A stretch of 64,000 nt of DNA from Dillenia suffruticosa (Eukaryota > Streptophyta > Magnoliopsida > Dilleniales > Dilleniaceae): assembly GCA_033439265.1 (NCBI GenBank), contig JAVTVX010000002.1, positions 5,280,001 to 5,344,000 on the forward strand. Direction: 5' to 3'. The notes beneath the pieces are model-generated. The model searched no databases. It was not told the origin of the DNA and was given only the letters and a program-made list of their open reading frames with translations. The position numbers and the translations under genes were made by a program. Positions 11,040 to 22,569 of this stretch are shown in pieces. Within the stretch, counting starts at the first letter, position 1, and each line of letters begins with the position of its first letter.

Positions 11040-11560
11040 ATCAAATGTATGTACTAACAAGAAGGGACGAGTCTCCCTGTTGGTTAGGTATAGTCCACTC
11101 TAACGAACGACCGTACCAACAATATGGGATATGTCTCCCCTTCGAGCGGCGTAGCCCACTCTATTGAACGTACGTACCAATAATAAGGGATGAGTCTCTC
11201 TGCTGGGCAGGTATGGTCCACTTCAACGAACGAATGTGTCAACAATATGAGATATGTCTCCCCGTCAGACAGGAACAGGCTACTTTATCGAAAATACGTA
11301 CCAACAATAAGGGATGGTCTCCCTATTGGGCAGGTAACGCCCATTGTAACGAATGAATGTGCCGACAATATGGGATGCGTCTCCTCATCGGGCAGGCACG
11401 GCCTACTCTATCAAACATGTGTACTACATAAGGGACGAGTCTCTCTGTCGGGCAAGTAAGCCCACTTTAGTGAACGAACGAACCGATAGTAAGGGATGTG
11501 TCTTCCCATCGGGCAGGTATGGCCCATTCTATCTCTCAAATGAGCAGACCGTTGATAAAG
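11040..11560 (+). repeat. 61-62 bp tandem array with alternating unit types
   Basis: About eight units; GGGA words recur at 11064, 11126, 11187, 11249, 11311, 11372, 11432 and 11493. Two unit types alternate. One has AATAAGGGA and ...AACGAACGA..., the other AATATGGGAT and ...CTATTGAACGTACGTACC-like ends. The true repeat is thus a dimer of about 123 bp. A related fragment (GGTAGATACGGCCCACTC) recurs near 14328. Confidence 0.85.
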
Positions 11561-12013
11561 GGTGTATCCCTTCGGAGGAAATCTATTCACTACGTGGAGT
11601 ACATTAAAAGGTGCAAGGACACTTGAACATGGGAAATCCAGTAAGGCTCTTCTATTAATTTTCCAAAAGGTGTACAGAGGGAATATTGAACCAGAAAGAG
11701 ATGGAAACATAACTAAGGGCGAGGAGAAAGTGAGAGATTCGAAGGCTCCATATCAATTCGAGGCACTTGAGGCTTGGCAACTACAATGTTCTCATTCGCA
11801 ACCTCCAAGGGAACATGGCTCGTAGGAGCGACTGCAAGCTCCTTGTTGGGTACTTCAAACTAGCCCTCGACATAACCAGAGGCATAGCCCCCGAGAGCCC
11901 CACACGATTGATGATTTCCTTGGAGCAATGAAAGTCCTAATCCCACTTACGATGAGTATATGTGCTGGTCGATAGTCTTTGTTCTGGTCTCACAAAGCTC
12001 CAATATCTTCCAT

Positions 12014-13920
12014 TCAGTAGCATGTAGGGATTGACCACACACTTTGAACATGCAGACTCATATCATGCACCCCGACTTCAGCCTTCAATTCCTCGCACCT
12101 CATAGAGAAAGCCTCAAACCGCTGGAGCGCGATATCCCGCTCAGCTCTTAGCCACTCCACCTCGTGATCCTGAGTATTTATAGCAGTTGCAGATGCTCTC
12201 CCTTCCTCAATCTCCCTTTCCTTAAAAGATAGAGCATCTCTTAACCGGGACATTTCTGCATCCATCTTGTCTGCCCAATGCCTTAAATGCTCTGTCGTTT
12301 GCTCCCTCCTTAGTCTCTGAAACTCGATCAATATAATAGCCTACATGAAACGAAGAGAGTTACATGCAGACATCAAAGGTAAATAAAGCATGAAGTGACC
12401 ATACCATAAGTCCTGAGGACATGATAATCTCATCACCCTACTCAAGAAATAGTTTGTTCAGCTTCAAGTCAGAACGATGGAAATCTACTCATTCCGTTAT
12501 CTTTCTCACCTCACCACCATCTACATAGCTGTAGCAGTGGTCCTCGGCACTAATGGTTATAGTCCCGCACTCCTGTCTCCAACGCTGACTATTGAAGGAG
12601 GAAATGAAATGGCTAAAGAGCAAACCCGATGGGCACTTTTTGCTTGCCCTTGTTCGATACCAGGGGAACAGCAGAAAAAGGCCCCACGTCGGGCCCCTCA
12701 GTCGTCCCTAGGGGAACACTTCCCAAGTTCCTGGCTCTCTCCACTTCTTCCCTCCTCAGGGCCCTCGAAAGGATGATTCTTGATCTCCTCGCCCTCTTTT
12801 TCCTCTTGACCTTCTTCGGCATCCACATTAACAGTCTCGACTCCTCCCAGGCTTACAGCCTGGGCCTCCTTATCTCCCAGAGTCTCGGATTCAAGGTCTC
12901 TAGTCCCGACAGTCCTTGGTGTGTCAGAGGACCCTCTCTCCCCAATCTCCTTCATAATCTCACCCAACGAATTGGACCATTGAGTCCTCCTCTTCCTCCG
13001 TACCAAAGTCGAGATGGGAGCAGATTCAACCTCGACGTCGAATGTGCTCTCCGCTTCAGTAGCCCCTTTCTTTGACCCAAACCTCAACTGTCTGTCCGAA
13101 ATAATCACCTCTAGATCCTGTTCTGCGGGAGAGGCTAAAACGTTTACCATGTCTTTCTTCTTCTTTTCCATCAGGAGAGGCCTCTCAACCTTCCTCTTGT
13201 CTCCCAATAACAGGCCCACCAAAGCCAGCATCGCTTCATTCGGTAGGGTTTCCACCCAAATATGCTGATCTTTGGCCTTATAGTAGCTACCAACTGAACG
13301 AATGAATCTCGAATGGCAAAAAAGCCTAGGAGCTGTCAAACTCATATTTGGTTCTCTATCGGCCCTTGGGAGTTCAAGCATAAAATCCTTGTTCAAGAAC
13401 TCCACCAAAAAAATACTTATGTATTCAACTCTTGTCGATAGTTTCTTTTATAAAAATTCCCGGTCAGAGTTCAGTCTCATCTATAGGTAAAACCACCCTC
13501 TAGTAGAACTCACATGGGGTACCTCTTAAGCATAAACACAGGCGCCAAGTCGTTGAAATCAAAATAGAGACAGCAAAAGCTCATACATAACTGCTAATGC
13601 TAAGCGTCAGTGCTCGAAATTAACATTGTCAGAAAAATGTTCAAACGAGTCAAAACTTGACCAATATAACCCGTATATGGCACCTTCAACCCATATTTGA
13701 CATATTGCTTATACATCGGAACGTGCGTCCCAAAGGCCTTGTTGGCCCTATCCTCATCAGTAGCAAACCACATGAGGTAATTGTCCCTTAACAACTTGTC
13801 ACTCTGGACGTCTCGAAGCTCCTCCTCTATCATAACACTTGGAATGTCATTGATATCCAGATAGGCCCGCGGTGATGAACCCTTAGCCATTTTCAACTCA
13901 ATTGCCTTTCTCAGTATCAC
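12014..13920 (-). pseudogene. Antisense ORF block, coiled-coil protein, element-associated (fossil)
   Basis: On the minus strand, from 13920 down, an N-terminal part (with SVMIEEELRD and KAFGTHVPMYKQYVKYGLKV) is followed by an acidic, low-complexity middle rich in E, G and K (with KVERPLLMEKKKKDM and VRRKRRTQW). A C-terminal coiled-coil-like part comes last (with MIEFQRLRREQTTEHL and EVEWLRAERDIALQRFEAF). The style matches ORFs of unknown function carried by plant Gypsy elements of the Tat lineage, often antisense to pol. I do not recognise a domain. It is not open throughout. A decayed host gene is the alternative. Confidence 0.45.
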
Positions 13921-14218
13921 TTAGGGATTTCGAGGGGATGATCCGCAAATCACCTCTCTGATAAAAAACGAAAACCGTCAAAAGGCAGATACAATAGAGC
14001 ATGAACCAATCACATGTCACGTCTTAAAAAGCATATTGGAGATGGTTCATGAAAATCGAAATGATACGTATCGTATTTAATGTGGCGCACTAGCATCTTT
14101 TCGAAAGTCCATCCGCTTAATGCTACTCCTGAAACCTTTCCTACAGAATGACAGCAGGGGTTGGGGACAATAGATGGAACTTGGCCTAAAGGCTCGTTAT
14201 CACAAAAGTTGGAATCTT

Positions 14219-14330
14219 CCGCATACAGGGCCCGCCAAATATAACACATCCAAAACGTGTTGTCACTGAGGAATTTATCACATAATACATCCGAAACGTG
14301 TTGTCGCTAAGGAATTTATCTCCCAAATGG
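14219..14330. repeat. Short direct repeat of about 44 bp
   Basis: ACACATCCAAAACGTGTTGT...GGAATTTATC is repeated with few changes as ATACATCCGAAACGTGTTGT...GGAATTTATC directly behind it. It probably belongs to the terminal part of the Gypsy remnant. Confidence 0.6.
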
Positions 14331-14918
14331 GTAGATACGGCCCACTCACCTAGTACACCTTGATCGGTCCCCTCTCGATAATCACCTGTTCGGCTTTTAA
14401 ACCTGCTCGGTGCTCCACACCTCGTTCGGTTAAGGGCAATATTCACATTCCCTTGAAATGCAGAGTTAACCTCTCTAATAGGAAAGAAAACTTTTGATTA
14501 GTACTGATAAGGAAATGAATCTTTTGAGATCTGGACTTTCTCAAGCGATAATATTTCAAATTTCTAGAAATATTTCACTATTATCTCCATCTCCATAAAA
14601 AAACTAGAGTTTTAAAATCTCGAATACACATAGGACTCATATAGATAACCTATACATACAACATTAAATCTATTGTATAGGTAAATCCCCTTTCTATGAG
14701 AACTTGCACAAAGCACACAAAAGGCACTCGGAGTTCTCTTTTAGTTTGTTCTTTCTCTTATTGAAAACTACTCTTTAATTTGAGTATCGGAGTCTCCCCT
14801 ACTAATGCAATCTTTGATAGTCTTTTGTAAATATCACCAATCAAGATCTCCAATCAATTAGTCACTTCGTTCAAATCAACAAAATTATCATTTGTGAAGT
14901 TTAGAACCACCTCCAACA

Positions 14919-17900
14919 ATTATTATACTCTGTTTTAGCCGGATGATACCCAAAAGAAGCACTGAACGAAAAAGACAAAAGATATGAACCTGGAAAAAGT
15001 TGGGTCACTTGTTATAAAAAAGAAAGAAAAATATCAATGGAGGACAATAAGAAGAGATTATGATAATATTGTCATTGATTATACACCTTTACCAACTTTT
15101 ATTTGGGGGGGGGGGATTGAATGTGCCTCGGGGCCACAAGTGCTGCTGAACAGGGCAGACCCCACCTCCAACAAACCAAAATAATAAAAATAATAAGAAG
15201 AAAAAGGAATGATGCTCACGATGGCTTTCTCACGTGGTGAATGTGTCGATATTCCGATAAAAAATAGATTAAAATATCGTATCAAATTAATTAAAATATA
15301 ATCTTAAATATCGATTAATTAAATATATTAAAAAAATCAAACGTTAACATTTAATTTAAATTACAATCCAAGCAACAAAACAAAGGGGCAAAGAATTAGT
15401 GAAATTGAGAAATTGAAGTTAAAAAGTATTTATCGTATGGTTTTTTAGTATCATTTAATATATAAGGGAAAATAGACTAACTTAGACCTCCCCCTTGCCA
15501 GATGATAGCCAATAAATCTTACCACCATTTTTTTAGTACATGATTTTTCTTTCGTTTCGGGGGGCAAAGAATTTAAATTAGTGAAATATGGTGTTATTAA
15601 TTTTTTTTTCATATTTAACAAAGGGTTTGAAGTATGTTGATTTAATATTTTGCAGACTATATATAAGTCAATAATTATTTGGCCAACATTGTTTTGGTGT
15701 AATAAAAATGTCTAGTAAATTTAGATTCTATTATATTACCTCTGGAATGTTGGTTTTTCATGTAGTGACTAAAAAAAAAAAATTAAAGAAAGAAAAGATA
15801 CCTAGTGGCATGGGTATATCCTTCGATAACATGAAAGTAACCATTTTTGCATCACAATGTGAGTGAAAAATTCATGCGGCAAAATACTAATCCCTCGAAT
15901 TCAATAAATTAATCACTTGACTAGCGATCCACTCATAATAAAAATAAATAAATAAATAAGGATTCTTTTTTAAAATCTTGGTTCGACTCTTGTGTACGGC
16001 AAAAATAGATAACGAGAGAGTTTTGTTACTTAAGAGTTAAATTTGTTTCAAATCAAATTTAGTTGGGATCAACATAATTATCGGATACCGATAGTTTATA
16101 AAATATATATATTAAATGACACCAAACTCTCATGAATATAGTGGTAGAACATTATACTCTTTAACTATAAGTCTCGAGTTTGAATAAAAAAAAATAGAGA
16201 AATAAGATTTGGGAAAGCTAATCTCTTAACGGGTCCCTAAAAAGACCGGATACCGTCTGTGGGCTCCCTTTTAGTCGGGCAAAGCCCCTTAACCATTGTC
16301 CACTGGGCCTGTTTTGGAGTTGTGGGCTTTCTTTTATATTTTTTGGGCTGAGGCCCCGCTATATATTTTTTTTTATTACACAGATATTCGAATATGAGAT
16401 CATCAAATTGGAGAGAGAAATTGTGACCACTAAACTATTCCCTGGGGGAACAGGTCCGCTATAATGATAATGGACTAAAAGCACATGGACTCCAAGCTTA
16501 AAAAACCTGTAGAAGTTTATGTCATTTATGTCAATAGAAAGAAATATTATTCCATTACTTCAAGGACTACCCTCCTGTAAAAGAAGATGGATAAGATTTG
16601 AAAAGAGTCTTACTTAAACTATTTAGATCCTACATATTTGGAAAACTTTGAATCCTTTGACGCTTTATAGTTCGAAATTATTGGTAGAATTACTTATGTG
16701 AAGACAATTCTTGGAAACTATTAGTACTCAAAAATTTCATCGGCACGAGCTATTTATTGGCCTTTGTACTGTAGCATAAGGGGGCATCATCCATGTATGA
16801 TGCTTGTTAACTTCATGAGATCAGTAGGATGGACATGACAAGTGAATTGCAAATTTGGGCGCGGAGACCAACTCTGTGCAACCATGGAATGCACAATTTT
16901 TAACATTGTATTAAACATATTCTTAAAATTTTGCCATTCTTATATGTTTCTTCCCCCTCTCTTTGTTGCAGTTCTGTTACATGGGAATGATTTGGACGAA
17001 AGTGAAAAACAAAGTGGAAGCTTTTCTTTTTTTAGTTACTTTCGAACAAATAAGAATGTTCTAGCTTTTATAGTTTACTTGCATTATTGAGACCTTTAGA
17101 ATCAAATCTAAGCCTCCAATCTGTACTTTTCATGCAGTGCAAGTTTCATGGAGGGATTTTACAATTTCAATTGATTTGTGCATATGAAGTTTCATATTTC
17201 AAGCATAACATGTAGATATAATTAACATGGAATAATTTGAACTTTTCAGCTTTGGTAAATATGGTTCTTTCATCCACTTCTCTTTTGTGGCAGCATAATG
17301 CTATTTATAATCAGACAGTAAAAATGAGCAGTATAACAATTATTGCCTTAAGACTCCATAATATTTTGATTTCTTCCCACTTCTTTTTACGAGACTTCAT
17401 TAGATTCATATTCATATTGCATACATGGGTTTCTCTTATATTCTTATTACAATTCTCATTTATATTTTCTTTGCATAGAAGAATATGATGTATGACTTTC
17501 ATGATTGTGCACTTTAATAAATTGGAATACTTCTTTGGCCATTTGCATAAATATTTATTTTTAAGAAACTCTCTTAACGTAATCTTTTTTATTTCAACAT
17601 TAGAATTCGAATCTTAGTTAAAACATCTTGCGTGTTTCCACCGAACCAAATGTGGTGAGACATGAGCTCTCACTCATCTTATAGATTTCTTCACTTCTTA
17701 TTTGCTCAACTTGGAATCTCAGCTGTCCGGTAATATCGACGTTATCTTCAATTTCAATTTCTTTTTCTTTTTCTTTTTTTTTTTTTTTTTTTTGCAATAT
17801 TTACTTGTTCACCAATCACTTTTAAAACCTTTTGAAGGCAATATTTTATTTGTTAACTGAGTAGAAAATTGCCTACTGTCACGAGAGGTTTTAAATCAGA

Positions 17901-18430
17901 TTTACGAGACATGCCAAAATACACATCATATTACCGATCTACATGGGCTATCATGCCAACGACACATTCCCATGCCACGCGGATTTAGTGAAACGGTGTC
18001 AATAGTATATGCCAATACATACCATAAATCTAGCGAATGCTGTGAAGTTGGTGGGAGACTAAACAATATCTGCGCAGCTTGGAAGTTTTCTGTGTCATGT
18101 GTGAGAAAAAGAGAGACACTTAAATTCTAAATTACTTGGTATGGAGATTGTGCAAGTTGTCGTCACAAAATCAAAGAAGCTTGAACTAAAAGCACTTCAT
18201 CAAATTCAGCTCCTCACGCCTACTTTGACCTCCCAATATGTATCATACGCCAGGCATTTTGATGCCTCCTGCTCTTCATGAAACTTTTGCTGGTTCCACC
18301 AATACTTGCCAATTCTATAGCTGGTTGGCCAACCCATCAATTTCTCATTTTCAATTCTAAGAAAAATAATATATCAAAAAAATCTATACAAAATTTTCAT
18401 TTTATTATAATTGTTGACAATAAAATTTTG
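14919..18430. other. AT-rich intergenic stretch, no gene recognised
   Basis: No conserved coding segment was found on either strand. It contains a poly-G run (15108-15117), short AT-rich microsatellites, a (T)n run (about 17776-17794) and one possible tRNA-derived SINE (16118-16200). ORFs of about 60-100 codons here have no family resemblance and lie in AT-rich sequence. Confidence 0.5.
16118..16200 (+). mobile_element. Possible tRNA-derived SINE fragment
   Basis: ATAGTGGTAGAACATTATAC resembles an RNA polymerase III A box region, and TCTCGAGTTTGAAT about 35 bases on resembles a B box. An A-rich tract follows at once. The anticodon-like stretch between is ACTCTTTAACTATAA. The tRNA fold does not look intact, so a true tRNA gene is unlikely. 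The call is tentative. Confidence 0.3.
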
Positions 18431-18438
18431 GATAAAAT

Positions 18439-19431
18439 CAGGGGTGAGCACTATTCGGCTAAAATTGAAAAAACTGTTTTTTTCGCACTTTTTTTTTATA
18501 TTTTGAGTGTTTTATTAGTTATCGGTTTTATTAATTTTTATTTTGATAAAACTGAATTAACCGAATTAATTAAAAATATTTTATATTTTTAGATAATTTT
18601 ATTTATATAAATATTATAATAATATTATAATTAAAATTTAAAAGAGAAAAAATATCATAATTAATAAAAAAATTCTAAAAGAGAAAAAACCTAAAAGAGA
18701 GAGTGCATAATTAATAAACCCGTCTTTTAATTTGACTTTTCTGTTTTCAATATGACTATTTTAAAAGAGAAAAAATTCTAAAAAAGAAAATACAAAAATA
18801 ATAAAAATTTTTCAATTTTCACCTTTTGATTTAACCCTTATATTAATAATATGATTATTCTAAAAGAGGAAAAATCTAAAAAGGAGAATATATAATTAAT
18901 GAAAAGATTTCAATTTTCATCTTTTGATTTGATTTTTCTATTTCCAATGTGACTCTTTTAAAAGAAAAAAAAATCTAAAAAAGAAAGTGCAAAAAAATTT
19001 TCAATTTCTACAATTTATTTGATTTTTCTATTTTATTTTTTGTTTTATTGAAATTTAATGTGATGTTAATTACATTTTTTGTTTCATGAACTACCAATAG
19101 AGTAGTAAATTTAGTTTTAAATTTTTAAATTTTATTATTTTGTTTGAAATTTATAAAATTACATTTAATGAATTAAAGTTATAACTGAATTTTGAATTTT
19201 AAAATTATATTTTATAATTACAAGTTTATATAAATAATATATAATAAAATATTTTAATAATTTAATTAATTTGGATAACTAAACCGAATTAACCGTCTAA
19301 TTCTATTTAATAACCGGTCGATTTTTAGTTTATTTAGTTAGATTACGATTATGAAAATTATATAAACGAATTGAATTGATCATTTCTATTTTAATCATTT
19401 CAATTATAGTTTGACTGAATGCTTACCCTTA
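18439..19431. mobile_element. Non-autonomous hAT-like DNA transposon
   Basis: The left terminus is CAGGGGTGAGCA; the right terminus read inward is TAAGGGTAAGCA. They are flanked by an imperfect 8 bp target duplication, GATAAAAT (18431-18438) and GTTAAAAT (19432-19439). Eight-base duplications and CAGGGGTG-type ends are hallmarks of hAT elements. The interior is very AT-rich, with TTCGG/AACCG words near both ends and a degenerate tandem repeat of about 97 bp (AAAAGAGAAAAA words near 18680, 18764, 18865 and 18959). No transposase is present. Confidence 0.72.
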
Positions 19432-19561
19432 GTTAAAATTTTCATTTTTAGAAATTATTTTAAAAACTTGTGCAAATCCTATTATTGATATTTTTCTCTC
19501 TTAACTAAAAAAAAAAAAAAGAAAATGGTAAGCGGCAAAATGGGTCGAAGGGGCACTCGAG

Positions 19562-20030
19562 TGTCACAAACCGGCTGTGAGAGAAGAGAACATAAGCTAT
19601 TTTTACAACCTTGCTCAAGAGACACAAAAACAAAGTATGGAAACCAGAAACAGAGCAAGAGAACGTATAAGTTTATACACGTTAATGGATGGATTGGTGA
19701 TAAAGAAAGTACTATGAAAGGGTGTAGATTGAAAGAAGGGTTAAGGGAAAAGAGAAAGAAAGAGTTACAGAGAGAGAAAGTGCTAAAGAGAGAGAGACGG
19801 GTTTAGAGAGAGAGAGAGAAAAGAAGTATAAACAAAAGAAGAAGCTGTGATATCTCATTATTGCTTTGGCTTCTCATCTTTACATGCATATAAAGGTTTC
19901 CAATAGTCCTCCAACTATCTTAACAATATCAGTTAGATTGGTTACAAGTTTGTTGATTTTACCTAAAGTAACTTTTCGTCACCTACTAGTCATTGCATTT
20001 GTATCTTTCTTCTTCACTATGTCTGTTACA
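19562..20030 (-). repeat. 3' LTR of the gag-only element
   Basis: It aligns with 21035-21506. Just inside it the minus strand reads a purine-rich tract (GACGGGAGAAATT, about 20031-20043), as expected for the polypurine tract. It carries a GA-rich segment (about 19730-19826). Confidence 0.78.
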
Positions 20031-20059
20031 AATTTCTCCCGTCAAAAGCATCCTTGCCT

Positions 20060-21019
20060 TCAAGGATGGGGAATTGGAGACTGGGAGTGAATAAATTCCA
20101 TATTCTTGGTTTCTCCTGGATTCCAACTCTTATCCATTTCAGCTCTCCTTGGTTTCGCTAATTCCAATACCTGCTCCTGTAGTGTTGCAATGTCGAAAGC
20201 TAGTATTAGGGTTGTTAGTTTCAACATCCTTAACATTGGTTTGATTTTCTCCTTCACCCCGCTAATGAAGCCAGAGACAAAGTAAGACTCGATGAATTTT
20301 GAGTTTTTGTGGAGCATAATAGACCATAATTTTTCAAATTTTTTCTGGTATTCTGTCATGGTCCCATATTGTTGCACCTTGTTAAACTCTTCGATTTATC
20401 TCGTACTCCTTTGTCCTCAAATCGCTGGTACAAAAGTTATGAAAACTCATCCCAACCAACTTCTTTTTTTACCATTTTCAAACCTTGGAACCAGATTTCT
20501 GTTTTACTATCAAGATACATTTCAACTGTATCTACCCATATTTGGCTAGACATTTGATAAATTGTAAAAAAAAAAATTTTGATATTTTTTGAGTCATATA
20601 GATGGGTTCTCTTCGGTAAACATAGATATGTCTATTCTGGGTGGATTTGGTGAGGCCTTTTTTGGAAGCGAATCCTTCTTGGTTGGAAGGTTCACATCAT
20701 CTTCTTTCATCCTTCTTTCTGTTGGCGTGGGTAAGATAGGAGTTTTAAGTAGTCGATCAACTTCATGTTCCTCGTTTTTGTCCTTATTCATTATTCGCAT
20801 GATGGCATTGAACTAATTTTTCATGATAGCTAGGATACTGTCTATTTTCTTATTTTCTTATTTTGTTCTTCAAGTTCGATCCTCCTTCCTAACTCAATGT
20901 GCTTGTCATTGAATTCGATGGCCAATTCTTGAATTCTTGCATCTTGCCTCCTAATTTGGTCTTCCAACAATTTTGATCAGGCTCCTTCTGTCATCCTTAG
21001 ATTTCTGCCAATATCTTTG
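20060..21019 (-). pseudogene. Gypsy-type gag (fossil) of the gag-only element
   Basis: On the minus strand the reading includes NPPRIDISMFTEENPS, which precedes the capsid domain in many plant Gypsy gags, and then MTEYQKKFEKLWSIM and ESYFVSGFISGVKEKIKPML, the conserved C-terminal half of the retrotransposon gag domain. No protease, reverse transcriptase or integrase follows before the LTR. It is broken. Confidence 0.75.
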
Positions 21020-21031
21020 GCCCTGATACCA
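21020..21031 (-). other. Primer-binding site, gag-only element
   Basis: On the minus strand this reads TGGTATCAGGGC, three bases inside the right LTR; it is one base off the usual initiator-Met tRNA site. Confidence 0.75.
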
Positions 21032-21034
21032 TTT

Positions 21035-21506
21035 TGTCACATACCGGCTGTAAGGGAAGAGAACATAAACTGTCTTTACAACCTCGTTCAAGAGACACAA
21101 AAATAGAGCATGAAACCAGAAATAGAGCAAGAGAACAGATAAGTTTATACATGTTAATGGATGGATTTGTGATAAAAGAAGTATTGTGAAAGGGTGTAGA
21201 TTGAAAGAAGGGTTGAAGGAGAAGAGAAAGAAAGAGTTACAGAGAGAGAAAGTGCTAGAGAGAGAGAGGGGTTTAGAGAGAGAGAGGGAAAAGAAGTATA
21301 GACAAAAAAAGAAGTTGTGATATCTCATTTCAATTATGGTTTCTCATCTTTACATGCATATAGAGGTTTTCAATAGTCTTCCAACTGATCTTAACAATAT
21401 AAGTTAAATTAGTTACAAGTTTATTGATTTTAACTAACTTAACTTCCCGTCACTTATTAATCATTGCATTTGTATCTTCCTTCTTCACCATATCTATTAT
21501 AGGACA
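21035..21506 (-). repeat. 5' LTR of the gag-only element
   Basis: It starts TGTCACATACCGG and ends GGACA on the + strand. It aligns with 19562-20030 and sits on the primer-site side. Confidence 0.78.
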
Positions 21507-21699
21507 CTCGAGTTTTGGTAAGTAGGACCAACTCCATTCCTAAGCTGTCTTTTTGACATTGGCCTTTGACACTAAGTGGTAGTTGTCACCTCACTAGGGG
21601 TTTGATGACGTGGCTCCTTGCACTTTTTTCTTTCACAACTCTTTGAGACGATTCAAGCGATATAATTTTTTTTTCCATCCTCCACATCATCTCTATCTC

Positions 21700-22095
21700 T
21701 ATCTCTATCTCTGCGTGTCTCCTATATATTACACGTCATTTTCTTCGATTATTATTCTTTTCACATATTTTCTCGGGAGTGCTTTAAGTCTAACCCAAAG
21801 CACGTCATCTTTGCGTGTCTCCTATATTATATGTCATTTTCTCCCATTATTATTCTTTTCACATATTTTCCTGGGAGTACTCTCGAGTCTAACCCAAAGC
21901 ACGTCATCTCTGGGTGTCTCCTATATTACATGTCATTTTCTCCGATTATTATTCTTTTCACTTATTTTCCCGGAGTACTCTTAAGTCTAACCCAAAGCAC
22001 GTCATCTTTGGGTGTCTCTTATATTACACGTCATTTTTTTCGATTATTATTCTTTTCACATATTTCCCGGGACTACTCTAAGTCTAGCGCAAACA
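21700..22095 (+). repeat. Four-copy tandem repeat of about 99 bp with ACGTCAT motifs
   Basis: GTGTCTC words recur at 21715, 21815, 21914 and 22012, a period of 98-100 bp. Each unit has TCCTATATTA, a GTCATTTTCT stretch, GATTATTATTCTTTTCACAT, a GGGAGTACTC-like word and AACCCAAAGCACGTCATCT. The motif ACGTCAT occurs five times (21733, 21802, 21901, 21999, 22028). It lies about 475-870 bp upstream of the TATA box at 22570. The frame stays open because 99 is a multiple of three; I do not take it as coding. Confidence 0.85.
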
Positions 22096-22569
22096 ACTTT
22101 GGCATGGTACGGAGCGTCACCCAATTATGTCCGCCGCAATATTGATCTAACGGCAGATACGCTGCCACGTTGCTCTCGCCACATTCACCAAGAAAGACAA
22201 AAATGTGGTTGATAAACGGCTGCTGCAAAAGCCAACAGGCAAAAGAAAAGAAAAGTGCTTCGTCACGAAGCCGCACGCCCATTACGAGTTCCTGCTCTTA
22301 TCAGGATCGTATATCATCAAAACAAGGGTGGTGATGAAAAGCAGCGAGGAGCGATAAACATGAAAACACACGCGTGGGGTGCAATGGCGTATCAAGGGAG
22401 GTTTTGGGGTTGGGCCGGCGGGGCGGGGCGTGGGGGGGGGCAGGTGGAATAATTAATGAGCCCAAAAAGGTCAAACAGTCGCATCCAACGAATCTTGTAA
22501 GAGATCCCGCCAATCTCATCAGAAGATCGAATCATCGCTCACCAATCTCCGACTTTTAAGCTCCTCCCC

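Larger units (their letters stand above)
10648..14918 (+). mobile_element. Decayed Ty3/Gypsy remnant, Tat-like layout
   Basis: The parts in order are a + strand segment like the end of a Gypsy retropepsin (10648-10860), a 61-62 bp tandem array (11040-11560), a minus-strand ORF block with a coiled coil (12014-13920), and a stretch ending CTCCAACA at 14918 that holds TTTGAGTATCGGAGTCTCC, similar to a common plant LTR U5 motif. A tandem array plus an extra antisense ORF between pol and the 3' LTR is known for the Tat lineage of plant Gypsy elements. Reverse transcriptase, RNase H and integrase were not recognised. It is heavily broken and old. Grouping these pieces as one element is an inference; they could be several insertions. 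Confidence 0.4.
19562..21506 (-). mobile_element. Short gag-only Gypsy-type LTR element, minus strand (fossil)
   Basis: Two direct repeats of about 470 bp (19562-20030 and 21035-21506) begin TGTCACA and share AACCGGCTGT/TACCGGCTGT and CATATAAAGG/CATATAGAGG blocks. CTCGAG stands directly outside both ends (19556-19561 and 21507-21512), consistent with a 5-6 bp target duplication. A primer site lies beside the right LTR, so the element points to the minus strand. The roughly 1 kb interior holds only a Gypsy-type gag. It is broken in several places, and the LTRs have clearly diverged, so it is rather old. Complete short non-autonomous element and deletion derivative are both possible. Confidence 0.82.

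Noticed and set aside
12477-13268. + strand open frames at 12.5-13.3 kb
   Set aside because: They overlap the minus-strand coiled-coil block, whose composition looks more protein-like; the + strand frames are Ser/Leu/Pro-rich shadows.
16118-16200. A true tRNA gene
   Set aside because: Only A-box and B-box-like words are present; the acceptor stem and arms do not pair well by eye.
16842-17502. Small open frames at 16.8-17.5 kb as a membrane protein gene
   Set aside because: They are short, AT-rich and without conserved motifs, splice-linked neighbours or a promoter.
21610-22145. Open frames of 100-124 codons across the 99 bp array
   Set aside because: Same reason: a period near 99 keeps frames open, and the product is low-complexity and hydrophobic with no known likeness.
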